Source: Clonostachys chloroleuca (Eukaryota > Ascomycota > Sordariomycetes > Hypocreales > Bionectriaceae). Taken from it: DNA of 64,000 bases. Numbering within the stretch: position 1 is the first letter of the stretch; every line of letters starts with the position of its first letter. The position numbers and the translations under genes were made by a program. This document shows positions 22,566-34,543 of this stretch, piece after piece. A model generated the notes under the pieces. The model did no database searches, was not told the origin of the DNA, and was given only the letters and a program-made list of their open reading frames with translations. Location: contig JBANAY010000003.1 of NCBI GenBank assembly GCA_037952775.1, forward strand, positions 9,982,001-10,046,000, given 5' to 3'.

Positions 22566-25500
22566 TCATGCGTCCACAAACTCTGCATACTTGACGAATT
22601 CCTCGTCCGCCTTCAAAATCTCCAGCTCCTCCGGGTAAGTCCCAAACAGCAACTCCACGCCCCCGTCCTTCAGCATCGGAGGAATGATCAAAAATCGAAA
22701 GCGGCCGTTTCCACGCTCCAGCTGAGGTCGCATCTGCTCCGGGGATCCATTGTTACCAAAGAACTTGTCTCCAAAGTTGACCTCGCTGGTCTGGAACAGG
22801 ATCATGTTGGAGATCATGGCATGGAAATGGTCGACGCCCATGTTGGCCGTCGAGAACCTGCTGTGGTCCGTCAACGATTGCAGAATGGTGAATGCGTCGT
22901 GGATAAGCGACGGCGTGATTCTCGCGGCGGCAGTACGAAGCAGATATGCAATCTGCCCAATGGTCGTCTCCGGCGCGCAGAGTGTTTCGATGGGCATGCT
23001 CGACCGATTAAGTATAAGCAAGCTGCCCATGTAAGTTTCAGGCAAGAGAGATGAAAAGTAGGGCCGGCCATCGGTAGGTAATTCAAGGATGGACATCTCG
23101 TCCGGGCTGAACGTCCTCCCCTTCTGCTCCTTCGCCACACGATACCGCACCCTAATGGCAGAGCGCCACAGGAAGGCCTGTACGATATCACTAATAGACG
23201 TAATAGCTCCCTTGGCCTCCGGGTCGGCGAGAACTTCGTCTTTCAGCTTCTGCACGTTCTCCGGAGATATCTTGAACAAGGTTGTCGTCGTCACTCTCTC
23301 GGCGCGGGGCAGAGGCCACACAGAATGCAGAGGGAAGACCGGCGGTCGAGGAAGGCTGTCTGGTTTGGGGCTATATGACTCCAAGGTGCCCTCGGGAGGG
23401 AAGAATGGCAAGTATCCCCAGGTGCCAGGATCTATCTCCTCGACGGGACGGGACCAACCCTCTTGCTCGTGGATAATCTCTGGCAAGCTATGGTTGAAGC
23501 TTTCAGGATCATACCAATCACATGTTGCTGAATGATCACCTTGTAGGTATCTACAATTCTCGGCCCAGGCTTTCAGAGCGATCATAACACCCATTCCATC
23601 CAAACAGCAATGATTCATATCAACGGCCAGGATACAGCCGCCTTTGACAAAGTTCGCCTGAGCGACCAGAATATTCGCGGGGAACTTGGGGAAAGGGTCA
23701 TCTGGAAGCACCTGATCATCCCTGTGCGCAGAAGGGACAAATCCATCTTCCCGCATCTTCTCAAAGGCAGGCAGGACATCAGACAGATCCTTGTACACTA
23801 GGCGATTGCGAACCGATGCTGCCTTGGAGAGCGGAGGAATCGTCACTCCAAGGTCGCCCTTGTTGTTGTACCCGAACTCCTGCTCAGAGTAGTTCATCAT
23901 CTTCCCACCTAAAGCAGGGATGAGCTCCAGAGTGCGGTTGAGGCCTTCTTGAAGATTCTCGAAAGCCTGCTCGTAGCTGACACCTTCTCGCAGAGGGAAA
24001 TAGAACATGAGGCCCATGTAATGGTTTGGATTGACGTAATCCAGCGAGTTCAATCGGAAAGATTGCCTGGCCTTGTGCTGGGCAATCAAGCTATTGAGGT
24101 TGGCCGAAACTGCATTCTTCGAAACAGCGCTACTTTGCTTCTCCGCCTCCATTTCCTCCACGAGCCGGTGTATGACGTTAGATACAGTGGAAATCGTGGG
24201 ATTCGAGTATATGTAGCGAGTGGAGAACTTGTCTTTTAAACCTGTGGCGGCACGAATTGTTTTCACGGCTGCAAACACGCCCAGTGAATCGAGGCCGAGC
24301 TCAAACAAATCAGCGTCGGCGGGAGCATCCTGGATACCAGGCAGCGTGTGCTCAAGGACGCTGCGGAATGAGCGCTGGATTGATTCAACGGAGCTTGTAT
24401 CCATGGCGGTAGCAGGCAAATCGTCATTCCGAGAGCTGTAAAATCTCTCGATGAAATCGGCATACAGCGCCAGTGTTGCCGGTCGCTTCACGGTTCTCTT
24501 GTCGGTGCGAATGAAGGGTTTATCGGCCTCCGCAAAGGTAATGAAGTCCCTGAGTAACTGATTTTTGTGCCGAGACTGTGAGTTTGCTTTCTGGACGGTT
24601 TCCCAGATACTGTCCAGCAGCTTCTCATCAGTCTTGGATGAAGGGTCTTTCAGCTCAATGAGAAGGGCCGCTTGAGGCCTCCCAGTTCCAATCTACGCCG
24701 TTCCAGTAGGTTAGCATTTATTCTTCGGCGCGATATATCAACATATAAAGACCAACTTACTACTAGACAGCCATCAATGGCGGGGTGAGTGCTGATGAAC
24801 GCTTCAGTCTCCAGAGGTGAGATCTTGTAGCCATTTGACAGAACGACGAGATCGTCACTCCTCCCCTTAAAAGCCCAAAGATTAGGTTTCGTGGGATGCC
24901 TTTTGTATAGATCCTTGAGGTTAATGGAGTCCTTATCTGGGAACGTATGAAATATGCCCTGAAACAGAGGCCAATGTTCATTACGATGGACCCAGTGCTC
25001 GTAAGTCCCCGGCTCAACCTCCTTGAACTCGAAACCAGAGTACGGATGAAAGGAGAACCACCACCAATCTTCTCTTGGCACTACAAGGTTGCCAATAAAG
25101 AGTCCTTCTGTGGTGCCTGTCAAGTTAAGGACCCGGATCACCTCGTTCACTTTCCCTGCGCTAATGGGACTGACTGGGCCTATGTAAAGGATGACAAGTG
25201 AGCCACAGAGCAGGAAGAGAATATAGTTGTGGAAGAGTCTTACCGCCAGATGCGCAAATGAATTTCGAAGATTTGAATTTTGTCAGGACATCTGGTGTCT
25301 CGCCTAGCTCGTCAACAAGTGAGGGCACCATACTCCAAATATTAATCTTGGCTTGTTCCGCGAGGGATTCGATCAGATTCATATTGGGCAGAACACCAAC
25401 GGGCCCCAAGACACAGTGCAAGTTAAGGAGGGCAGGCAATAGTATGTCCATGATTACACCAGCGCCCTGGTCAAAAGTGAAATTAGTCAACCGCCTTCAA

Positions 25501-27737
25501 GCCCAGACTGGAAAATGGGATACGTACGTGACTCATGGGGAATGAAGAATAGATTCTATCCCCTTTCTTCCAATCAGCAGTCCATGGCAATAGACCGTCG
25601 TCGCCTTCAGTCGGTGGGAGGATTTGTATAGCATCCATAGTGCCAATCAACCCATGACTCCAAGGAATGGGCTTGGGGTGACCAGTTGACCCCGAAGTAT
25701 GTAAGAAGCAGAACGGCTCATTGACGGCCTCTTCGAATGTCTTTGTGAATGGGAAAGGAGGAGTGGAGTTGGCATTAAGAAGATCGTCCAGTAAAGGAAG
25801 TTCGAGAATCTTCATAGGGCGTCGCTCGAGAACATCTTTAACTAGAGGAATAGTGGCCAACTCTCCTGGCTTTACCCAGATGCTGCAAGAGGTGGCTTCG
25901 AGCACTGCTAATGTACCCTCCAAGGTGTTCTTGGGGGAGAGAAACAGAGTCTGTAGAATTGGCCGTCATTAGTATGATCAAACATACACTAGGCTTAGTA
26001 TGAGTCAACTTACTGCGTAACCAGCTTTGGAACATGCATGGGTTAGTAGAACATGGCGCAGATCATCTGGTGGTCATTAGCAAGCAAAATGGCGAGATAG
26101 AAAGATCGTCTCTGACTTACGAGGTCCAATGTAACCAATAGGCTGGATTGAGTCAGGTTTTCCCACTTGGTTATGAATCCACCAAGCAGTCTTGTTTACT
26201 GCATTAGTGAACTCCCGCGCAGAGATATATCTCAGCTGAATGGACTTTCCGGAGAGGGTTGCGAGCGAGAATACGGTCCGCAATGGCTCAGTGTCGGCTA
26301 GGTCATCCATGATCTGGGGAACGAGTCTCTTCCCATAAGGGAGGAAGTCGTTGGAGTTTTTGGAAGACCTCAAGGAAGACCTCTTGGACTTCTTTGATAT
26401 CTTTGAAGATATATCGCTCCCAGAACCAACGCTGGTTGCACTTCCATTGACAGGTGAGGACCGCCCACTCTGCATCGATGTATCGCTGACTCCAGAAGAG
26501 AACCCGCTATACTCTCCGCTCTTGCGCTTCGGGACCCGAAGGAAGCTTGCTGATAAGTCGGCAATGGTAAGACCATCTTCACTTGCAGGCTTTTCCTTGA
26601 AATAGCTTGGTCGGTCATTCTCGTAGACCAACTCCAGTCTGGGCTCTCTCTTGAATTCGCTCATGGGCGCACTAACCCACTCTCCGTTGGCCAGGAGGGC
26701 GACGCTACAGTGCCAGGGCGTTGTGAAGCCAGTCTTTGTGTTGAGAAGACTAATCGATACCTTGCTCGCACCAAACGACTCATGTATTGAGAGTCGTAAG
26801 TGATTGGGGAATGCAACCTGGATTGCCCCCGCAAAAGCCTGTACATGGGTAATTGGTTAGAAACAGGACGCCAGTCTGGAAAATGAAGGGAACAAAGGGG
26901 GCAATATTTACATATCCACGCATCAGCATTTGCTTAGCCAGAAATTTTACATCTCTCCGGTAGCCATTCTTGGTCCTATCTTTAGTGGGTGGGAAGATGT
27001 ACTTGAGGTCTGACTCGAGGAACCGCCGATAGCCAAGGTAGGTGAGGCGAGTATCGGGGTTATTCGCGATCTCTTGATCAATATCAAGGTCGTCCTTGCC
27101 ATATGTGTTAATGAGCAATCGCCGAAAGTTGGTACAATTAGCAACGTAGGTGATCTCGCGAAGTTCCTCGTCGGGGATGGGGAAGTCAAGAAGATGCTTC
27201 ATTCTGGCAAATTCAATACAAGTGAAGCCCTTCTCGACAGCCATCTCGCGCAAGGCCTCTCCGTAGGCCCATGTTTCGCGGTCAGAGATGGATAGCAAGT
27301 CTTGACGAGATGTTAGCGAGGAACATATGCGTGTTTCAGTGTTGGGAAGTACCATTGTAAGTGATTCCATCAGAGATGATAGTTATCTTCGCACCAGGGG
27401 GGTATATCTCCCTGACTCTTTTGCATATAGTATTCAACCGCTCAAGAGCAAGCTCCTCAGCCTTGTCAGGTAGGCTGCCTAGGACCTTGTATACCTTGTT
27501 CGCAGACTTGAATGGGAAGGCCGGGAGGCAGGCCTCAATTGTCTTGCCAGAGAGGATGAACTTGTCAATGACTGACAAGAACTTGGCTGCTCCTTCAGCC
27601 ATCCGCTCCTGGGAGTCATCAAACTTATTGAGGGCATACTCGAAGAAGATGTTGAGGACCAATTGAGAGGTGGTGTTGGCACCTTTATCAAGATACACCC
27701 CGTTGACGGGCGTCTGATCAACGGCAGATTGTTCCAT
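22566..27737 (-). CDS. crmA: isocyanide synthase-NRPS-like hybrid (ICS-A-T-acyltransferase, CrmA-like)
   Basis: This is a multidomain enzyme of about 1578 residues in eight exons, transcript order 27353-27737, 26912-27300, 26121-26838, 26014-26066, 25528-25950, 25244-25466, 24761-25179 and 22566-24692; all phases agree. Residues 1-350 are a DIT1/PvcA-type isocyanide synthase (LPAFPFKSANKVYKVLGSLP, YPPGAKITIISDGITYNDLL, TGFTTPWHCSVALL), which in known members turns an amino acid's amine into an isonitrile. A Ser/Lys-rich linker spans about 361-421. An adenylation domain follows, with FLHTSGSTGHPKP (about 597-609), NLTGTTEG (749-756) and GRSDDLVVLSNGYKISP (836-852). The thiolation motif FELGLDSLG has its phosphopantetheine serine near 1006. 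The C-terminal acyltransferase has HCCLD (H1231, D1235). The architecture matches the CrmA type of Aspergillus fumigatus; the substrate is not readable here. It is divergent from the PDR pump. Confidence 0.93.
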
Positions 27738-27866
27738 GACGAACTGGAGTGAGGGAGGGGGTAGTTGAGATGTGGAGATTAAGGTTGTGGGCAAGGGGCT
27801 TCAATATATAATGATGGGCATCTCTAACAAGGCAAGGAAGAATGGATTTTACTAACCGTCTGGGGA

Positions 27867-27925
27867 TGAGCAATCGACGCGAGCAGCTGCTCTCAACGGT
27901 GGAATTCCACGGTATTTGTTTGCTC
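27867..27925. promoter_or_regulatory. cluster of TGCTC boxes, possible copper-responsive element
   Basis: Within 59 bp, about 130-190 bp upstream of the isocyanide synthase ATG, are TGAGCAAT (27867-27874, reverse ATTGCTCA), the 12-bp palindrome GAGCAGCTGCTC (27881-27892) and TTTGCTCT (27919-27926). Yeast Mac1 binds TTTGC(T/G)C(A/G), so each is close but imperfect. Binding is an inference. Confidence 0.35.
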
Positions 27926-28113
27926 TCACATCCGTCCAAAGCCATCCCGCCATGACATGACGGCCTGACCTCACCTTAACCGGGTCCAAGGCCAACTCCC
28001 CGGCACGGTCCTGGCGGACGCACCGTATGACCAAGCTATGCTACTTGCCTAATTCCCGCATGGTATTCCAAAGATAGACCTTGTTCTACCTAGCTTTGGG
28101 GCAAGGCAAACGC

Positions 28114-28128
28114 GCCGTCTGCGACGGC
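28114..28128. promoter_or_regulatory. 15-bp inverted repeat (CCG-N7-CGG type)
   Basis: GCCGTC and GACGGC flank a 3-bp spacer as a perfect inverted repeat. The CCG/CGG halves resemble sites of fungal Zn2Cys6 regulators, but no such regulator gene is seen in the window. Confidence 0.3.
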
Positions 28129-28466
28129 TGTTCCTGTAGTGGCAGCAATCACCACGCCCATGGGGTGCGTGTAAGCGTGTACGACCCGGTTTTTTAGGTT
28201 GATGACAAAAATTACCCGTCCATATTTCTGCCTAGGATTGGAGCAGGTTTGAGTCAGATTAATTTTTTTGCTGAGCGATCCTTCCGTGTGGGGGAGTGGG
28301 GGATGGTCTTGTCTCAAGCTCAGCCATATCTCCAAGCCTTGTTGTTGGACACTCCTCAACATAGCCCTACAAAGCACACAGACGATGATGTGGCCCTCGC
28401 CAAGGTGACAGCATGCCCAAGACATAATTAGCATAGTGTGATCATTACTACCACACGAGGTGTGAA

Positions 28467-28488
28467 CCCGAGTCAACCGAGACTCGGG
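28467..28488. promoter_or_regulatory. 22-bp perfect inverted repeat
   Basis: Arms CCCGAGTC and GACTCGGG are separated by aaccga. Two eight-base arms matching perfectly are unlikely to be accidental in a short promoter; it could be an operator for a dimeric regulator. Confidence 0.35.
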
Positions 28489-28505
28489 CTGCAGCATCAT
28501 GCGGT

Positions 28506-28541
28506 GGTTGGCATGCACAACGCAGCCGCAGATTGCCAACC
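28506..28541. promoter_or_regulatory. inverted repeat with 20-bp spacer
   Basis: Arms GGTTGGCA and TGCCAACC match perfectly around a 20-bp spacer, only 17 bp from the preceding palindrome. Function is unknown. Confidence 0.25.
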
Positions 28542-29118
28542 AGACGGTGAGAAGAACGCGTACATACACGAAGGATCATGCTCAGCGGCATGCATCTCAG
28601 CTTAGACAAGCATCAGCCCGCCTGCAGGGCAACGATGCGGCCAGGATACCGGTTCCGGCACGACCTGCGTTGGTGCTATAATAGCATGTGATAGGCACGG
28701 CCAGCGACAGACTTACACAATCACCTAAGTCGTGTAATTAATTGCCTTTTTGACGCGCAAGGGGGGCGTGGGTGCTGCATGATGGACTGGGTCGGCTGAA
28801 GCTACCTTAAACTTACACGTCTGATAAGCTTAGAAGGGCGAGAGGCCGCCACTACAATGCAGAATTTCATCCCAAAATTGATCCATTCCCTCATTGCTGA
28901 TCCCAAGGTGGATGTGCCGTGTGTGCCCGACATATTGATACATGCCGCTGGAGTAAGAGGGAGACTCTTGCCACCCCTCTCGCCCTCATCCCTGCCCTCG
29001 GCTTGCTCTGTCTAGTCTATTGCTTCACATCATCGGTCCATCATTGATTTTTCTTCAGGCTTTCAAGCTTTCTACTTCTCGTTATTGTTGTTGTTTCTTA
29101 CCTTCCAGATTTTTTCCA

Positions 29119-32100
29119 ATGGCAGAAGAGACAGTTGCCCATCTAGCCAAGAAGCTATCCTGCCACAGTGTAAAGAATGAGCAGGGGGAGCCCACCAACC
29201 CCTTTTTGGGGTCTAATAACCCTCTGCTTGACCCAAATTCTCCAAGTTTCAGCGCAAGAACATGGCTCAAAACCATACTGAGTATTACCTCGCGGGATCC
29301 TGAGCGGTATCCAACTAGGACAGCCGGTGTTGCGTATAGAAATCTAGCAACTCATGGATTTGGCGAGCCAACCGATTACCAAAAGACCTTTGGTAATTAT
29401 CCTCTTGAAGTGCTAGGATTTTGCAAGAAGCTCTTGGGATCTTCTACTCAGAAGAGAAGAATTCAGATCCTGAGGGACATGGACGGTCTAGTCAAGAGCA
29501 GCGAGATGCTTCTTGTCCTCGGACGGCCGGGAAGGCAAGTAATTGACCCCAAGACACCATGAAGTCCCGTGTTCTAACAAGAGCAGTGGTTGCTCTACGC
29601 TGTTGAAAACCATATCTGGCGAGACTGAAGGGTTTTTTGTTGGCACAGAATCCAGTCTCAACTACCAAGGCATCCCCAAGGAGATTATGCACAAGGACTT
29701 CCGAGGAGAGTCCATCTACCAGGCAGAAGTCGATGTTCATTTCCCTCAACTGACCGTAGGTCAGACTTTGGACTTTGCTGCTCGGGCCCGGGTATGACGA
29801 AATTATTACTGATTTGCTGTAGTCTGTAGTAGCTAACAGATTTGATTAGGCTCCTCGCAATCGCTTACCTGGCGTGACTCGAGATGTAAGTTTAGCTAAG
29901 CCGATTTCGTTCCGACTTCAAGCAGCCTTGCTCTAATCGTGTATCTAGATGTATGCCAGCCATCTCAGAGATGTTGTTATGGCAATTTTCGGCCTTAGTC
30001 ATACTAGGAATACGATGGTGCGTCTGGAATTTAATCTTTGCTTCACTCTTTACATTTTAACGATTAACGCAGGTTGGTAATGACATGGTTCGAGGAGTCT
30101 CTGGGGGTGAAAGAAAGCGTGTTAGCATTGCAGAAGCGTAAGTTATCTCTGTCTTATGAAAAAAATATATCCAAGTATCCTGCTGACTAGTCCGTTCAAG
30201 TGCAATCGCTGGAAGTCCTCTTCAATGCTGGGACAACTCGACAAGAGGGCTCGATAGCGCCACTGCTCTCGAGTTTGTAAGAACTTTGAGAACATCTACA
30301 GAACTGACCGGAGCCATCGCTATCGTCACACTCTTCCAGACTTCCCAGTCAATATACAACGTTTGTATTCTTTCTATCCATCTTTAATGTTGCTATTCTA
30401 AGGTTACCAAGGTCTTTGACAAAGTTGCGGTGCTGTATGAAGGTCGCCAGATATACTTCGGCGATGTCAACGCAGCTAAGGGATTCTTCGTCGGCATGGG
30501 CTTTGAATGTCGACCACGACAAACAACAGGAGATTTCCTCACCTCTCTAACCAATCCAGCAGAACGGCTAGTCCGCCCAGGCTTTGAAGGCACTACTCCT
30601 AGAACACCAGATGAATTCGCTGCTATATGGCAAAAAAGTCAAGATCGAGCTCGTTTACTCGAGCAAATTGATACCTTCAACGCGCAATATCCTATCGGGG
30701 GCCCCTCGCTTACTGAGTTCAAAGAGTCCCGAAAAGCTTCACAAGCAAGATCACAGTACTTATTCAACCCTGTTTCCCAAGTCTCTCTTATCTACCGTGT
30801 TCTAACCAGCGATAGGCGTGCACAGTCACCATACACTCTCTCGGTGCCAATGCAGGTCAAGCTATGCATGGGAAGAGGCTATCAAAGACTCTTAGGTGCC
30901 ATGGACGTCACAATCACTAGTGTAATATTCAATGCCATTCTAGCATTAGTTATCGGCAGCGTGTTTTATAACCTACCAAACAACACAGCTACTCTATATA
31001 GCAAAGGGGCTTTGATCTTCTTCGCCGTCTTGTTGGCCGCTTTTGCGAGCGCCTTGGAGGTCTGCAGCTGCTGTCCATTTAGAGAAGGTCCATATGACTG
31101 ACGTGAACAGATTTTGACCCTATACGCCCAACGTCCGATTGTCGAGAAACAATCAAAATACGCCTTTTACCATCCCTTTACTGAAGCAATCTGTCAGTCA
31201 ACATACCCAAAGAGATTCTATTTAAGTCTAACCAAGGTTACTAGCATCGATGATCTGCGATTTGCCGAACAAGATTGGTACCTCTATTGGGTTTAACCTT
31301 GCCTTATACTTTATGACCAACCTGCGGCGCACCCCTGGCCATTTCTTTGTCTTCTTGCTATTTAGCTTTTCTTGTACACTAACAATGTCCATGTACTTTC
31401 GCTGCATCGCGGCACTATCCCGTACATTTCCTCAGGTCAGAAATACTTGGTCAACTCTCTGGTTCTAATAAGGTGCTGACTCTCCATTTAGGCTATGGCT
31501 CCGGCTTCCATTTTCAGTCTGGCACTCGTCATCTATACCGGTTTCACGATCCCTGTCAAGGACATGCATCCCTGGTTTCGCTGGCTCAACTATCTCAATC
31601 CAGTTGGATATGTCTTTGAATCCCTAATGATCAACGAGGTATACCAGAAAGATCAACTCTTATCTGTTCCAACTCTAACATCACCCAGTTCCACAACCGC
31701 AAAATTCCTTGCACCCGCTATATTCCTGATTATCCGGATGCTGCCCCGGACCAGAAGATCTGCACCACAACCGGAAGTTTAGCAGGGGCAGACTTTGTGG
31801 ATGGAGATACCTATTTAGCCGTCAACTTCAACTACAGCGCTGACCACCTGTGGAGGTATGCACCACGCGAATCTCTTCAAATTCCCCGAGAAATAGATTA
31901 ACAAATGCTCATAGGAATTTCGGCATCATTCTGGCACTGATGGTATTCGGCTGTATCTGCTACCTTGTGGCTTCGGAGTATGTTCTAGCCCAGAAGTCCA
32001 AAGGGGAAGTGTTGCTTTTCAAGCGAGAACACATGCCTAAACTTCAGATCAAATCTGATGAGGAGGGCAAGAGTGATGATAGACTCGACTCACAAATCAT

Positions 32101-34543
32101 AAGTCAAGAGAAGGGTATTGTTCTTCCCAGTGGTATTCAACAGCAAACGGCAGCGTTCCATTGGGACGGAGTATCCTGCACTATCAAAGTCAACAAGGAA
32201 GACCGCCAGCTTCTTAATGAGGTTGACGGGTGGGTGAAGCCTGGAACACTTACTGCATTAATGGTAAGCCTAATTTCGCTTTCTAACGCGAGTGTATTTA
32301 TTAACCGAATATAGGGAGTGACGGGTGCTGGAAAAACCACACTGCTTGATGTCCTTGCTAACCGCGTCACAATGGGCGTTGTCAGTGGCGAGATCTTAGT
32401 AGACGGCCACCTCAGAAATGCGGGATTTCAAGTATATCTTCCTATTAATACAATTTCAAAGGCAGAAACTGACCACTTTTAAAATTTTAGAGAAAAACTG
32501 GCTACGTACAGCAGCAGGATTTGCATCTTCCCACTTCCACTGTCCGGGAGGCATTGACATTCAGTGCCCTTCTCCGCCAACCAAACTCAACCCCAAAGGC
32601 TGAGAAAATCGCCTACGTGGATGAAGTTCTGAAGCTTCTCGAGATGGAGACGTATGCAGATGCTGTTATCGGAGTGCCAGGAGAAGGTCTGTTCCCTTTT
32701 CTTTCGAGGTCATCATAAAATGATTCTTTCTTGCTGATATCTGTCAAGGTCTAAATGTCGAACAAAGAAAGCGCCTCACTATCGCGGTCGAACTCGCTGC
32801 AAAACCTGCGTTGTTACTCTTTCTTGACGAGCCAACTTCAGGTTAGTGGGTTGCTCCCCGTTCATGTGCAAGAAGATTTATTTCTTCAAATAAGCAAAGA
32901 AGGTGATTTCAAGGCCCCGTATTCTAAGTTTTCTACAGGTCTGGATAGTCAAACTGCTTGGTCTATTTGTACCTTGCTAAGAAAGCTTGCCAACAACGGG
33001 CAGGCCATTCTTTGTACACTCCATCAACCTTCGGCTATTCTATTACAGGAATTTGATAACCTTCTCTTCCTTGCTATGGGCGGCAATACCCTTTACTTTG
33101 GAGAGATCGGCGAGTCTTCAAAGACCTTGATAAACTACTTTGAACGCAACGGCGCTCGAAAATGCCATCCGGACGAAAATCCAGCTGAATGGATACTCGA
33201 AGTTACTACGGCGGCCCCAGAAGCAGAATCTCCCAAGGACTGGCCAAGGGCTTGGAGGGACTCGGATGAGCGACAAGCGATCAAGGCCAAACTTACCCTC
33301 ATGAAGGAAACCGGGGCGCAGCGACCAATGTCCATCAATAGCAGCGAACTTGAGCCATTCGCCAATCCCTTCAATATCCAGCTCAGAGCTGTTCTCGTCC
33401 GAACCTATCAACAATATTGGCGCACCCCTTCGTATCTATACTCCAAGGTTGCTCTTTGCCTCTTCAGTGTAAGTTTTTTTTGTGTAAACAAAAACTTGTG
33501 AGCTTTAGACTAATGAAATAGGCCCTGTTCATCGGGTTTTCGTTCTGGAAGACTCCAAACACGCTTCAAGGGCTCCAAAACCAGATGTATGCGGTATTCA
33601 TGCTGCTGACAATCTTCGTGAACTTTTGCACTCAAATCATGCCCCATTTTGTAACACAGCGCGCAATCTATGAAGCACGCGAGAGGCAATCCAAAACATA
33701 CTCTTGGAAGGTGTTTATTCTCTCGAATATCGTCGTTGAACTCTCATGGAACTCGCTCGTTTCCGTTCTGATCTTCTTCAGCTGGTACTACCCCATTGGA
33801 TTACAACAGAATGCCTCAGAGGCAGGGCAGGTAGCCGAGCGCGGAGGCTTAATGTTCCTCTATATCTTAGAATTCATCATCTTCGCCGGCACCTTCACAC
33901 ACATGGCTATTGCTGGTGTTGAGACAGAAGATGGAGCCGGTGCCATCATCAATCTTCTATTCTCGTTTTCCCTGGTCTTTTGCGGGTAAGTTCTCTTCCT
34001 GCGAGCCGTGACATCGCAACCACTAACGGATTTGGTAGTGTTTTAGCAACGCCCGAAGCTCTTCCAGGGTTTTGGATTTTCATGTACAGGGTCTCGCCAT
34101 TTACTTATCTAGTATCTGGAATTCTTTCAACTGGTCTCGCAAATGCTCGGATCAAGTGCTCATCAGAAGAACTTTTACGCTTCGCCCCTCCGTCGTCATC
34201 AACCTGCTCTGAGTACCTCGCAACTTACATACAAGACAATGGCGGTTATCTCGTGCCAGAGAGCGCGAATTCTACCACTGAATGCATTTTCTGTTCTGGC
34301 AGCGAGACCAACATATTCTTGAAGTCTGTGAGCTCAGATTATAATGATAGATGGAGGAACTTTGGCATCTTCTTCGTCTATATTGTCTTCAACATTGCAG
34401 CAGCAATTGGGTTTTACTGGCTTGCCAGAGTACCCAAGGGAAGGAAGGAGCCGATTAGCAAGGCAGATCAACAGGCAGCAGGTAAAAAGAAGTCTGCAAG
34501 CTCGCCCACGAGCGCTGGGAGCTCTTCAGTGTCTATAGAGTAG
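29119..34543 (+). CDS. PDR-type ABC transporter (full-size, NBD-TMD-NBD-TMD)
   Basis: This is a plasma-membrane pleiotropic drug resistance pump of about 1479 residues in 18 exons: 29119-29534, 29587-29791, 29850-29885, 29949-30017, 30073-30137, 30201-30360, 30412-31059, 31111-31192, 31245-31435, 31492-31638, 31689-31855, 31915-32263, 32315-32431, 32491-32686, 32749-32841, 32939-33468, 33522-33985 and 34039-34543; every phase closes. NBD1 has the degenerate PDR Walker [27 protein letters not shown] and [17 protein letters not shown]2 has [28 protein letters not shown] and [15 protein letters not shown]. Both membrane domains keep family text such as [15 protein letters not shown] and [13 protein letters not shown]. 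The first intron uses a GC-AG boundary inside Walker A. It is divergent from the isocyanide synthase, suggesting export of, or self-protection from, the product. Confidence 0.93.

Larger units (their letters stand above)
27738..29118. promoter_or_regulatory. divergent promoter of isocyanide synthase and PDR transporter
   Basis: These 1381 bases separate two divergent start codons and must contain both promoters. The region holds a cluster of GCTC-type boxes near the isocyanide synthase start and three perfect inverted repeats, listed separately. No coding frame with a known motif is present. Confidence 0.6.
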
